Made by a program: the position numbers and the translations under genes. From the NCBI GenBank assembly GCA_013003155.1, contig JABDKF010000038.1, positions 1-39,495 of the forward strand: 39,495 bases of DNA. Reading direction: 5' to 3'. Of the stretch, positions 1 through 9,565 are shown piece by piece (position 1 is the stretch's first letter; every line of letters begins with the position of its first letter). Under the pieces are notes generated by a model, which did not search any database, was not told where the DNA came from, and saw only the letters and a list, made by a program, of their open reading frames with translations. This stretch comes from Woeseia sp. Its GTDB lineage: Bacteria; Pseudomonadota; Gammaproteobacteria; Steroidobacterales; Woeseiaceae.

Positions 1-1386
1 GCGCATTACCTGAGCCTGCGCAATCTGCGGCGGCTGGCGAGCCGTGAAAAAGCACCGTCGCTCGGAAAAAGCACAGAAATCGTTGCGCGCTTCATTAATG
101 AACTGCCCTTCACACTGACCTCCGCCCAATCGCGAGTCGCAGCAGAGATTCTCGACGACCTCAATCGGCCGCACCCGATGATGCGACTGATACAGGGAGA
201 CGTTGGCTCCGGCAAGACAGTAGTGGCCGCGATCGCTTGTTTGCAGGCGATCGCACGCGGTATGCAGGCTGCCGTAATGGCGCCGACCGAACTGCTGGCA
301 GAACAACATCTGGCAAGTTTTACGGACTGGTATCGGCCGTTAGGTATTGAGCCTTGCTGGCTGTCCGGGAGTCAGCGCGCGGCGGCCAAAAGAGAATCAC
401 TTGCGGCAATTGCGGACGGCTCCGCAGCGCTGATTGTCGGCACCCATGCTTTGTTTCAGGAAACCGTGGATTTCAAACAGCTCGCGATCATCGTTATCGA
501 TGAACAACATCGTTTCGGAGTGCATCAGCGTATGGCATTGCGCGACAAGGGCGCGGCTGCGTTAGGTCAGCCCCATCAGCTCGTCATGACCGCGACACCC
601 ATCCCGCGCACATTGGCAATGGCAGCGTATGCGGACCTCGATACATCGATTATTGATGAGCTGCCACCGGGCCGCCAGGCAATCGGCACGGTCGCTTTGC
701 CCGAGACACGACGGGATGAAGTTGTCGAGCGCGTGCGCAAGGCCTGCGCTCGCGGGCAACAAGCGTACTGGGTTTGCCCGCTGATCGAAGAGTCGGAACA
801 ACTGGATTTCCAGGCGGCTGAGGCAAGTTATGCGCAGCTTGGCAGGGCGCTGCCGGAACTGCGGGTCGGACTGGTGCACGGTCGATTAAAAACAGCGGAT
901 CGAGATGCAGTGATGGATGCGTTCAAGCGTGGCGATATCGACGTACTCATCGCAACCACCGTGGTTGAAGTGGGTGTCGACGTCGCGAATGCCAGCCTGA
1001 TGATCATAGAAAACGCCGAACGTATGGGTCTTTCACAACTGCACCAGCTGCGTGGGCGCGTCGGGCGCGGCCGTACCCAAAGCCACTGCGTGCTGTTGTA
1101 TCGCCAGCCGCTCGGTCAACTTGCGCGCAGCCGTCTTAGCGTGCTGCGCGAGACCAACGATGGCTTTGTCGTGGCACAGCGGGATCTCGAACTGCGTGGT
1201 CCGGGCGAATTGCTCGGTACACGGCAAACCGGGCTGCCACAATACCGCGTTGCCGAGCTCACCCGTGACGGTCACCTGATGCCTAAAGTACAGAAGGCGG
1301 CCGAGCACTTTGCAAAACGCCCGGAGCTTGCCGCCCCGCTGCTGCGCCGCTGGCTAAACGATGCCGAACGGTACGGCAAGGTTTGA
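1..1386 (+). CDS. recG: ATP-dependent DNA helicase RecG, C-terminal part (5' end truncated by window edge)
   Basis: Frame 1 is open from base 1 (AHYLSLRNLRRLASREK...FINELPFTLTSAQSRVAAEILDDL) through GDVGSGKTVVAA, DEQHRFGVHQR, TATPIPRT, HGRLK, TTVVEVGVDVANA, QLRGRVGRG; RecG-type SF2 motifs. Confidence 0.96.
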   Translation, partial: AHYLSLRNLRRLASREKAPSLGKSTEIVARFINELPFTLTSAQSRVAAEILDDLNRPHPMMRLIQGDVGSGKTVVAAIACLQAIARGMQAAVMAPTELLAEQHLASFTDWYRPLGIEPCWLSGSQRAAAKRESLAAIADGSAALIVGTHALFQETVDFKQLAIIVIDEQHRFGVHQRMALRDKGAAALGQPHQLVMTATPIPRTLAMAAYADLDTSIIDELPPGRQAIGTVALPETRRDEVVERVRKACARGQQAYWVCPLIEESEQLDFQAAEASYAQLGRALPELRVGLVHGRLKTADRDAVMDAFKRGDIDVLIATTVVEVGVDVANASLMIIENAERMGLSQLHQLRGRVGRGRTQSHCVLLYRQPLGQLARSRLSVLRETNDGFVVAQRDLELRGPGELLGTRQTGLPQYRVAELTRDGHLMPKVQKAAEHFAKRPELAAPLLRRWLNDAERYGKV

Positions 1387-1449
1387 ACCTGGTGTAAATC
1401 TCAACATAGTCCCCTTTCGCTACCAGATCAGTAAACTGTGCACCCTGTT

Positions 1450-2364
1450 ATGAAGAACCCTCGCCCCTACCTCAAACCAGACAGCGCGCAAGGCATGCGC
1501 AAGCAACTGCACAACTACCTGTTGCTTATGCGCATGGACAAGCCCGTCGGCATCTGGCTGTTGCTGTGGCCAACCTTGTGGGCGCTGTGGCTCGCTGGCG
1601 ATGGACATCCGGACGGCCGTCTTTTCATAATTTTTGTCCTCGGCGTGATCGTAATGCGAGCGGCGGGCTGCGTGCTTAACGATTTTGCGGACCGGAATAT
1701 CGATCCTTACGTCGAGCGCACGCGGCATCGGCCTATTCCGTCCGGCGCGGTCGCACCGATGGAGGCGCTTGCGCTGTTTGTTGCGCTGGGTCTGTTCGCC
1801 ATTGGTCTGGCATCCATGCTTAACAAGCAGGCACAAGTTCTTGCCGCTGTCGCGGCGGCCCTCACGATCATCTATCCGTTTATCAAACGCTTTCTATCGA
1901 TTCCGCAGTTTTTCCTCGGCGCCGCGTTCGGCTGGGCCGTACCGATGGTGTTTGCCGCCCAAACTGGCCAAACCCCGCAGCTCGCCTGGCTGCTATTCAT
2001 TGCAGCACTGGTCTGGGCGACGGTATACGACACGTTTTATGCGATGGTCGACCGTGAAGATGACTTGCGCATCGGCGTAAAGTCGACGGCAATCCTGTTC
2101 GGCGATGCAGATCTTTTTATTGTTGGTGCGTTGCAGGCGATGATGTTGCTGGCATTGATCTTTGTCGGGAATATGGCCTCATTGGGCGGCTGGTATTACG
2201 CGTCGTTGCTGGTTGCGGGCGGCATGATGGCATGGCACCAGTGGCTGGCCCGAAACCGCGACAAAGAAGGCTGCCTAAAAGCATTCTTGCACAATCATTA
2301 CGTGGGACTGGTGGTCTTCGTCGGCGTGGTGTTGCACTACACCTTTGCGGTGCCCGCGGCGTAA
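1450..2364 (+). CDS. ubiA: 4-hydroxybenzoate octaprenyltransferase
   Basis: MRMDKPVGIWLLLWPTLWALWLA, NDFADRNIDPYVERTRHRPIPSG, YDTFYAMVDREDDLRIGVKSTAILFG; UbiA prenyltransferase motifs. An upstream GTG at 1438 is an alternative start. Confidence 0.95.
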   Translation: MKNPRPYLKPDSAQGMRKQLHNYLLLMRMDKPVGIWLLLWPTLWALWLAGDGHPDGRLFIIFVLGVIVMRAAGCVLNDFADRNIDPYVERTRHRPIPSGAVAPMEALALFVALGLFAIGLASMLNKQAQVLAAVAAALTIIYPFIKRFLSIPQFFLGAAFGWAVPMVFAAQTGQTPQLAWLLFIAALVWATVYDTFYAMVDREDDLRIGVKSTAILFGDADLFIVGALQAMMLLALIFVGNMASLGGWYYASLLVAGGMMAWHQWLARNRDKEGCLKAFLHNHYVGLVVFVGVVLHYTFAVPAA

Positions 2365-3056
2365 TCTCTGGCCGAGGCGCGCGCCACTGTTAGCACACTG
2401 ACATCGCTTGCACCGTGCGCGAGCAGTAATTGTGCGAGCTGTCGGCAGGTTTCGCCCGTCGTCATGATGTCATCGATCAGCAACGGGTGACTGAACTCAC
2501 AGCGACCGACAATGCGGAAGGCGCCGCGCAAATTAGCCTGCCTTGCAGATCGGCCTAAACCGCTCTGCGGCACGGTATTACGCACTCGGCGCACAGTCTT
2601 TAGTAATGGCAAGCCGGTCCGTCGATGCACAATTCGGCAGAGCTCTTCGGCCTGGTTAAAGCCACGCCGCAAATGTCGCCAGCGATGCAGCGGTACTGCG
2701 CATAGCGCGTCAACATCGGCAAATTCTCGCGGTGTTATCTGTGCCATCAGCGCACCAAACGCCGCGGCATAGCTCAGTTGGCGGGCATACTTCAAGCGCT
2801 GCAGTGCCACGTCAACTGGCCAGGTATACGGCAGCGCTGCCCGGCAGTTTTTCCACGGCGGCGGATTGGCCTGGCAGGCGGCACAAATAAGGCCGCCTTG
2901 AGTGTTAACGCTTAAGGGCTCGGCACACCGGCTGCAGCAATTTGTTAAGGCCGGCAGGTCTCTGCGGCAGGCAACACAGATTCCGTCCGACGCCGAATTT
3001 ACGTTACAAAATGTGCAAAGGCCTTGCGGCCAACGCGGACGAGTCAGTTGAGTCAT
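2337..3056 (-). CDS. comF: ComF family protein / phosphoribosyltransferase (double zinc ribbon)
   Basis: N-terminal CxxC pairs (CTFCN...CVAC, CCSRC...ICAAC) and C-terminal PRTase signature LLIDDIMTTGET. Start placed at internal Met (MTQLTRPRWP); the ORF extends to 3170. Confidence 0.88.
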   Translation of the reverse strand: MTQLTRPRWPQGLCTFCNVNSASDGICVACRRDLPALTNCCSRCAEPLSVNTQGGLICAACQANPPPWKNCRAALPYTWPVDVALQRLKYARQLSYAAAFGALMAQITPREFADVDALCAVPLHRWRHLRRGFNQAEELCRIVHRRTGLPLLKTVRRVRNTVPQSGLGRSARQANLRGAFRIVGRCEFSHPLLIDDIMTTGETCRQLAQLLLAHGASDVSVLTVARASARDYAAGTAKV

Positions 3057-3153
3057 CGCAGCAGACTGCCCGAATCCAACTGCCAGGGCGCTGTCAGAAA
3101 GGGCGCGCAATGTTGAGTTTTGCGATACCTCGCACGCAGCCTGCATTGCTCGT

Positions 3154-4035
3154 ATGCTTGTTAAAGCCATGGACGATCTCAGCAGTTTTTTACCGCGGCA
3201 ACGCGATGTGCGGCGGCGATTCGACCGAATCGCAGCAGATTTTGACGAAGCGGACGTTGTTCATCGGGTAACGGGTGACGGCTTGCTGGAAAGACTGCAA
3301 CCCATGCAGCTTGAGGCCCGGCGCGTGCTCGAACTTGGCGCGGCAACAGGCACCTTGAGTCGGCAGCTCTCCCGGCACTTCCGCCGCAGTCAGGTCGTGA
3401 GTGTTGACCTGTCCTTGCCTATGCTGCGGGAAGCGCGTCGACATCGCGGCTGGTTCTCGCGCGTTCGTGAACTGCAGGCCAGCGCCGAACAACTGCCGTT
3501 GGCGGACGACAGTGCCGACGTGGTCGTGGCGAACCAGTTACTACCCTGGCTCGGTCCATCGCCAGCGGGGCTTAAGGAAGTTGCGCGGGTGTTGCGGCCT
3601 GAAGGACTGTTCGCCTTTGCTTCGCTGGGGCCCGACAGCTTCCGCGAACTGCGCGCAGCGTTCGAGGACGGCGACGCGCACGTGCATTCTTTCGCCGATA
3701 TGCACGATGTGGGTGACGCTTTGGTGCGGGCGGGGCTGCGGGATCCGGTACTGGATGTTGATCGACTCGAACTTTCCTATCGCGATACCCAGTCCCTGTA
3801 CCGGGACCTGCGCCGCTGTGGCGGCAATACGCTGACCGGCCGGCGCCAATCATTGACCGGCAAAGAGCGGTTTCGTCGAGCAGATAAAGCCCTGGACGAC
3901 AGCCGCCAACAGGGCTCCATTAGAATCTCGCTGGAGCTGGTCTACGGCCACGCGTGGGGAGCAAAGGTGTCGCAAACGGCGGGCGAGTTTCGCGTCGACG
4001 TAGCCGATTTGCGGGGCCGCCGGCGGCAACGCTGA
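3154..4035 (+). CDS. bioC: BioC-like malonyl-ACP O-methyltransferase (SAM-dependent)
   Basis: RRRFDRIAADFDEADVVHRVTGDGLLERL, VLELGAATGTLSRQL (SAM motif I), DSADVVVANQLLPWL; BioC-like. Alternative start at 3169. Confidence 0.8.
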   Translation: MLVKAMDDLSSFLPRQRDVRRRFDRIAADFDEADVVHRVTGDGLLERLQPMQLEARRVLELGAATGTLSRQLSRHFRRSQVVSVDLSLPMLREARRHRGWFSRVRELQASAEQLPLADDSADVVVANQLLPWLGPSPAGLKEVARVLRPEGLFAFASLGPDSFRELRAAFEDGDAHVHSFADMHDVGDALVRAGLRDPVLDVDRLELSYRDTQSLYRDLRRCGGNTLTGRRQSLTGKERFRRADKALDDSRQQGSIRISLELVYGHAWGAKVSQTAGEFRVDVADLRGRRRQR

Positions 4036-4484
4036 GGGTCGCCGGTGCTTGCCTCGGGCTCGCCAAGCGCGAATTCATAAGTGTTTGTTAATAAAATAGA
4101 TTCACGTCACAGTCTGCCCTGTTGCTGTTTGCATGGTAATAAACCATTGAGTAAACTTCGCTGGCTTTTTGACCAGTCGGTAGCTTTTTTACGACGGACA
4201 TGAAGTACGGCACTATGCCGGCACGACAACCTGCGGGACGGCTTCACTTTTTAAGCTCTCTGGGTTGCTCGGCCTCGTACCCAGATATTGAAAAGATTGT
4301 GGCCCTGCAGTTGAGAAGGGCTCGGGATGTGCATTTTCCAGAGGCTCCGTCTGCGGAAGGTTGCAAGAGGCTGTTTTCGTCCGCATATTGTCAGATGCGG
4401 CGGGTATTCTTTGCTGCCGTAGTTGCGCCAATTTTAAATAAAATTTTTGAAGGGTGACCTGATCCGTCACCGGGTGAATTATCG

Positions 4485-5291
4485 ATGATAAGAAAACTGT
4501 GCCTCGGCCTCGTCGGCTTACTGGCTGCCGGCGTCGCAACTGCCGAGTGGGAGCTAAACATGCCGAAAGGCGTGACGGAGCTTAGCGCCGAAACCTACGG
4601 GCTGCATATGATGGTGTTCTGGTGGTGCGTAGCCATCGGCGTCGTCGTGTTTGGCGCAATGATTTATACGCTTTACGCTCATCGAAAATCACGCGGAGCT
4701 GTAGCGGCCAAGTTTTCCCACAGCATGTCAGCGGAAGTGATCTGGACCGTTATCCCGATTGTGATATTGCTGATCATGGCCGTGCCAGCCGCCGAGACCC
4801 TCGTCAAACTCGAAGACAGTCGTAGCCCGGACCTTACGGTTGTCGTCACCGGTTACCAGTGGAAATGGCATTACCGTTACCAGGATGAGGGCGTCAGCTT
4901 CTACTCAAACCTGGCGCGTAGCAGCAACGAAGCACGCATGCTTGATTCCGGTATCGATCCATTCGGCGTCGAAAATTACCTGTCCGACGTCGACCGGCCA
5001 CTCGTAGTGCCGAAGGGCGCGAAAGTTCGCATTTTGCTGACCTCGAACGACGTGTTGCACGCGTGGTGGGTGCCCGATCTCGCGATTAAACGCGACGCGA
5101 TTCCAGGATTTATTAACGAGGTCTGGTTCCGCGCCGAGGAGGCCGGCACCTACCGCGGGCGGTGTGCGGAACTCTGCGGCAAGGATCACGGCTTTATGCC
5201 TGTCGTCGTCGAAGTCCTCGAACCTGACGCCTACGCCACCTGGCTCGCGGCCGAACAGGCAGACCAGCCGGCCGTGGCGACTGCTAACTAG
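4485..5291 (+). CDS. coxB: Cytochrome c oxidase subunit II
   Basis: Signal peptide, two TM helices, GYQWKWHY aromatic patch and the CuA motif CAELCGKDHGFMPVVVEV. Confidence 0.96.
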   Translation: MIRKLCLGLVGLLAAGVATAEWELNMPKGVTELSAETYGLHMMVFWWCVAIGVVVFGAMIYTLYAHRKSRGAVAAKFSHSMSAEVIWTVIPIVILLIMAVPAAETLVKLEDSRSPDLTVVVTGYQWKWHYRYQDEGVSFYSNLARSSNEARMLDSGIDPFGVENYLSDVDRPLVVPKGAKVRILLTSNDVLHAWWVPDLAIKRDAIPGFINEVWFRAEEAGTYRGRCAELCGKDHGFMPVVVEVLEPDAYATWLAAEQADQPAVATAN

Positions 5292-5350
5292 AGTATTTGG
5301 ATTAACGGTGCGCACCTCTTAAGTGACGCGCCGCTGGAGAAAGCAAAGAA

Positions 5351-6961
5351 ATGAGTACTGCAGCGACAGACGTAGCCGCACATGACCACCATGACGATCA
5401 CGGCCCCGCGAAGGGCCTGACGCGCTGGCTGTTTACAACCAATCACAAAGACATCGGCACCCTGTACCTGCTGTTCAGCCTTGTAATGTTTTTTGTCGGC
5501 GGTTCGATGGCGATGGTGATTCGCTTCGAGTTGTTCCAGCCCGGGCTGCAGTTCGTGCATCCCGAGTTTTTCAACCAGATGACAACCATGCACGCGCTGA
5601 TCATGATTTTCGGCGCGGTGATGCCGGCGTTTGTTGGACTCGCCAACTGGATGATCCCGTTAATGATCGGCGCGCCAGATATGGCGCTGCCGCGCATGAA
5701 CAACTGGTCGTTCTGGATTCTGCCGGTTGCCTTCGGCATGTTGCTGTCCACTCTTATAATGCCGGGCGGCGCACCAGCCGGCGGGTGGACCATGTACCCA
5801 CCGCTGGTGCTGCAGACCGGTGACTCCTTCCCGTTCCTGATTTTTTCTGTTCACCTGATGGGCCTGTCGTCGATCATGGGCGCCATCAACGTCATCGTTA
5901 CGATCATTAATATGCGTACCGAGGAAATGACGCTTCTCAAAATGCCGATGTTTGTCTGGACCTGGCTGATCACTGCTTATCTGCTGATCGCGGTGATGCC
6001 GGTACTTGCCGGCGCGGTGACGATGCTGCTGACAGATCAGTTCTTCGGCACCAGCTTTTTCCGTGCAGCGGGTGGCGGTGATCCGGTCATGTTCCAGCAC
6101 ATCTTCTGGTTCTTCGGTCATCCCGAGGTCTACATCATGATCCTGCCGGCGTTTGGCGTCGTCTCGGAGATTATCCCAACCTTTGCTCGCAAGCCGCTGT
6201 TTGGTCACGATTCAATGGTCTATGCCGCATCCAGTATTGCGTTCCTGTCGTTCATTGTCTGGGCGCATCACATGTTCACGGTAGGTATGCCACTCACCGG
6301 CCAGCTGTTCTTTATGTTTGCGACGATGTTGATTGCGGTGCCAACGGGCGTGAAAGTATTCAACTGGACAGCGACGATGTGGCGAGGCTCGATGACTTTC
6401 GAGACGCCGATGCTGTTCTCGCTTGCATTCCTGTTCCTGTTCACGATCGGCGGCTTTTCAGGGCTGATGCTCGGCATTGTGCCCGCGGATATCCAGTACC
6501 ACGACTCGTACTTTGTGGTTGCGCATTTCCACTACGTGCTGGTGCCAGGGGCTATCTTCGGCATCATGGCCGCGGTTTATTACTGGCTGCCGAAATGGAC
6601 CGGGGTCATGTATGACGAGAAGCTTGGGCAGTGGCACTTCTGGCTGTCGACAATTTTCGTCAACGTGACGTTCTTCCCGATGCACTTTCTGGGTCTCGCC
6701 GGTATGCCGCGACGAATCCCCGACTATCCGACGCAGTTTGCAGATTTCAATACAATCGCCAGTATCGGCGCGGTCGGCTTCGGCTTGTCGCAGCTGCTGT
6801 TTGCGTACCTGATTATCAAGTGCGCCCGCGGCGACGGCGAAAAGGCGACGGCTGCGGTGTGGGATGATCCCAAGGGCCTCGAGTGGACCGTGCCATCGCC
6901 GGCGCCGTACCACACGTTTGACGAACCCCCGCACGTTACGAAGCACGACTCGTTCGACTGA
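5351..6961 (+). CDS. coxA: Cytochrome c oxidase subunit I
   Basis: TTNHKDIGTLYLLF, FWFFGHPEVYIMILPAFG, HDSYFVVAHFHYVL; haem-copper oxidase subunit I, A-type. Confidence 0.98.
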   Translation: MSTAATDVAAHDHHDDHGPAKGLTRWLFTTNHKDIGTLYLLFSLVMFFVGGSMAMVIRFELFQPGLQFVHPEFFNQMTTMHALIMIFGAVMPAFVGLANWMIPLMIGAPDMALPRMNNWSFWILPVAFGMLLSTLIMPGGAPAGGWTMYPPLVLQTGDSFPFLIFSVHLMGLSSIMGAINVIVTIINMRTEEMTLLKMPMFVWTWLITAYLLIAVMPVLAGAVTMLLTDQFFGTSFFRAAGGGDPVMFQHIFWFFGHPEVYIMILPAFGVVSEIIPTFARKPLFGHDSMVYAASSIAFLSFIVWAHHMFTVGMPLTGQLFFMFATMLIAVPTGVKVFNWTATMWRGSMTFETPMLFSLAFLFLFTIGGFSGLMLGIVPADIQYHDSYFVVAHFHYVLVPGAIFGIMAAVYYWLPKWTGVMYDEKLGQWHFWLSTIFVNVTFFPMHFLGLAGMPRRIPDYPTQFADFNTIASIGAVGFGLSQLLFAYLIIKCARGDGEKATAAVWDDPKGLEWTVPSPAPYHTFDEPPHVTKHDSFD

Positions 6962-7080
6962 TGAGCGCGCAGAACGACAACCCCGAGCTGAAGCGGCGCA
7001 TTCGCAACAATGCGTTGCTGCTCGGTGCCGTTGCGTTGCTGTTTTTTATCGCCTTTATTGGTATTAACGCGTTGCGCTGA
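6961..7080 (+). CDS. Small (39 aa) single-TM protein, putative cytochrome oxidase small assembly protein
   Basis: ATG overlaps the coxA stop by one base (TGATG); encodes MSAQNDNPELKRRIRNNALLLGAVALLFFIAFIGINALR*; absent from the supplied ORF track because of its length. Confidence 0.72.
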   Translation: MSAQNDNPELKRRIRNNALLLGAVALLFFIAFIGINALR

Positions 7081-7103
7081 TTGACGCTCTCTAAAGAAAC
7101 CCT

Positions 7104-7685
7104 ATGACGAACACTGAACCGAAACCAAACGACAATCGTTCGCTGACATTGCGCCTCGTAGGCCTTGCATTTGGCATGTTTGCATTCGGCTTTGCGTTGG
7201 TGCCTTTGTATGACGTGTTCTGCGAGTTGACCGGGTTTGGCGGCAAGACCAACGAGACCGCGGTAGTCATGGCAGAGAATGTTGACGAGAGCCGCGAGAT
7301 TCGCCTGGAGTTTATGGCAACTGTCAACGAGTACGCGCCATTCGAGTTAGCACCCAGCGTGCAGAGCATGACGGTGCATCCGGGCGGCATGTACGAGGCA
7401 ACCTATATCGCACGCAATCTGACAGGCCGCCAAATGACGGCGCAGGCCGTACCGAGCGTGGCGCCCAGCCAGGCAGGGACGCACTTCAAAAAGCTCGACT
7501 GCTTCTGCTTTACATCGCAGGAATTCGCCGCAAATGAAGAACGCGAATTACCGGTGCGGTTTATTGTGGACTCCGACCTGCCCGACTACGTCGATACGAT
7601 TACACTGTCCTACACATTTTTCGATACTGCCCGCCTGTCTGATAACAGCGGCGCGGTACAACATTCAACGCATTCCAACCGTTAA
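7104..7685 (+). CDS. ctaG: Cytochrome c oxidase assembly protein CtaG/Cox11
   Basis: Single N-terminal [31 protein letters not shown] copper-binding CFC motif. Confidence 0.95.
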   Translation: MTNTEPKPNDNRSLTLRLVGLAFGMFAFGFALVPLYDVFCELTGFGGKTNETAVVMAENVDESREIRLEFMATVNEYAPFELAPSVQSMTVHPGGMYEATYIARNLTGRQMTAQAVPSVAPSQAGTHFKKLDCFCFTSQEFAANEERELPVRFIVDSDLPDYVDTITLSYTFFDTARLSDNSGAVQHSTHSNR

Positions 7686-7700
7686 GACCCGGAAGCCGTC

Positions 7701-8570
7701 ATGTCATCACACGCAGAAAATCGTTACTACATCCCGCATGGCAGTCATTGGCCGATAGTCGGTTCAATTGGCCTGCTGTTTCTCATGGTTGGAGTATCCA
7801 GCTGGCTGAACGGCGCCGAAGTCGGTTTCTGGGCCATGATGCTTGGCTTTGCGATCATGATTTTTATGCTGACCGGCTGGTTTGGAGCCGTTATCGCCGA
7901 GAGCCAGGGTGGCCTTTATAACGGACAAGTCGACATGTCGTTTCGCATGGGCATGTTCTGGTTTATTTTTTCCGAAGTGATGTTCTTTGCGGCGTTCTTC
8001 GGCGCATTGTTCTATGCCAGAAACATGTCGATCCCTTGGCTAGGTGGCAGCAGCAACAATTTCTTTACCAACCTCGTACTGTGGTCCGGCTTCGAGAATA
8101 CCTGGCCCACGAACGGACCGGCCGATCTCGGCGGCAGGTTCGAGAAGATGGGACCTTTTGGTCTGCCATTGATCAATACGGCGATCCTGCTGACGTCGAG
8201 TATTACACTCACGATCGCTCACCACGCGCTGCAGCACAATCAGCGCAGGGTCCTGAATATTTTTCTCGCCTCGACGTTTCTGCTTGGCTTCATTTTCGTT
8301 TTTTTACAGGGTGAGGAATATATCCACGCCTACCAGGAAATGAACCTTAAGATGACCACGGGTATCTACGGCTCGACGTTTTTCATGCTCACCGGCTTCC
8401 ACGGTATGCACGTGACGCTGGGTGCCATCATGTTGACCATCATCTGGCTGCGGACAATGAAAGGTCACTTCACGCCGAAGAGTCACTTCGGCTTTGAAGC
8501 AGTTGCCTGGTACTGGCACTTTGTTGACGTCGTTTGGATTGGCCTTTACGTCTTCGTTTACTGGATGTAA
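7701..8570 (+). CDS. coxC: Cytochrome c oxidase subunit III
   Basis: YYIPHGSHWPIVGS, FRMGMFWFIFSEVMFFAAFFGALFYAR, GFHGMHVTLG, YWHFVDVVWIGLYVFVYW. Confidence 0.96.
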   Translation: MSSHAENRYYIPHGSHWPIVGSIGLLFLMVGVSSWLNGAEVGFWAMMLGFAIMIFMLTGWFGAVIAESQGGLYNGQVDMSFRMGMFWFIFSEVMFFAAFFGALFYARNMSIPWLGGSSNNFFTNLVLWSGFENTWPTNGPADLGGRFEKMGPFGLPLINTAILLTSSITLTIAHHALQHNQRRVLNIFLASTFLLGFIFVFLQGEEYIHAYQEMNLKMTTGIYGSTFFMLTGFHGMHVTLGAIMLTIIWLRTMKGHFTPKSHFGFEAVAWYWHFVDVVWIGLYVFVYWM

Positions 8571-8603
8571 GACGTTCTGCGGCGCCGCTCCGGGCGCCGC
8601 TGT

Positions 8604-8804
8604 TTACTCAGGGCTTGGCGGCGCTATCCAGCCGGTAAAGTACGCAACAACCAGCGTCACGACGAGTATTGCCGATAACGCCACGCGGATTTTCAGCGCA
8701 TTTAGCATGCGCGGCGAACCCTGATCGTCCTTGCTCAGGAAATAAAGGCCGGAGCCGAGACTCGCGACGATCGCGATGAGCATGACAAGGACAAAAATTT
8801 TCAT
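8604..8804 (-). CDS. Twin transmembrane protein, DUF2909-like
   Basis: 66 aa with two TM helices (MKIFVLVMLIAIVASLGSGLYFLSKDDQGSPRMLNALKIRVALSAILVVTLVVAYF); a gene of this type commonly sits between coxC and surf1 on the opposite strand. Confidence 0.82.
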   Translation of the reverse strand: MKIFVLVMLIAIVASLGSGLYFLSKDDQGSPRMLNALKIRVALSAILVVTLVVAYFTGWIAPPSPE

Positions 8805-8842
8805 GGGCTTTCCGATGCGGTCGGACTTGTAATTATAACGTG

Positions 8843-9565
8843 ATGCCTGAAGCCGACTTTAAACAATTTGTAACGACCTGGCTGCCGCCTCTCGCCGGTG
8901 TCGGCCTGATTGCGATGTTTATTTCACTGGCCTCCTGGCAACTGGATCGCGCCGCGCAGAAAGAGGCACTCGTAGCATTGTTCTCGGACAGCGCAGCACC
9001 GCAGCGGCTATCCGAAATCGCAATCCCTCAACTATTTCAGCCGGTACTGGTTTCCGGCGAGTACCTGCCCGAGCGACAGGTGTTGATAGACAACATCATC
9101 AATAACGGCCGCGTCGGTTACAACGTCATCACACCCTTCAAGTCTGAACCCGCTGGCGAGGTGCTGCTCGTAAATCGTGGTTGGCTCGCTAAAGAAACGG
9201 CCGGTGATTCGCTGCCGCCCATCGCGGTCGACACAGGGCGCCGGACTATCGCTGCGCGCGTTGGACGACTGCCCCGTGTCGCTGTACGGCCGGGTGCGGC
9301 ATTTGCAGAGACTGAAGGCTGGCCGCGAGTCGCCGTGTATCCACGGCTGGAAGACGTGGCGTCGGTCACCGGCTTTGCCATTCAGCCTCCCGTATTGCTG
9401 TTGTCCGCCGCCGTGGATGACGGTTTCGTGCGAGACTGGCAACCCGCGCAGCAAGGGCCGATGAAGCACTATGGCTATGCCTTTCAATGGTCGGCGCTGG
9501 CCTTGACCGTTCTCGTCGTTCTTCTTTGGCAACTAGGAAAACGTGTACGAAATGAACACCGATAA
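8843..9565 (+). CDS. SURF1 family cytochrome oxidase biogenesis protein
   Basis: SLASWQLDRAAQKEAL, VLIDNIINNGRVGYNVITPF, LLVNRGWL, HYGYAFQWSALALTVLVV; SURF1 motifs. Alternative GTG start at 8840. Confidence 0.92.
   Translation: MPEADFKQFVTTWLPPLAGVGLIAMFISLASWQLDRAAQKEALVALFSDSAAPQRLSEIAIPQLFQPVLVSGEYLPERQVLIDNIINNGRVGYNVITPFKSEPAGEVLLVNRGWLAKETAGDSLPPIAVDTGRRTIAARVGRLPRVAVRPGAAFAETEGWPRVAVYPRLEDVASVTGFAIQPPVLLLSAAVDDGFVRDWQPAQQGPMKHYGYAFQWSALALTVLVVLLWQLGKRVRNEHR

Noticed and set aside
2337-2364. 28-bp tail-to-tail overlap of ubiA and comF (also 15 bp for pyrD/ntrC at 36511-36525)
   Set aside because: Short convergent overlaps are common in compact bacterial genomes; no special signal seen.
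4200-4457. 85-aa plus-strand ORF in the coxB leader
   Set aside because: Composition and predicted protein (MKYGTMPARQPAGRLHFLSS...) show no recognisable domain or TM/signal, and no ribosome-binding site is obvious; more likely non-coding leader.
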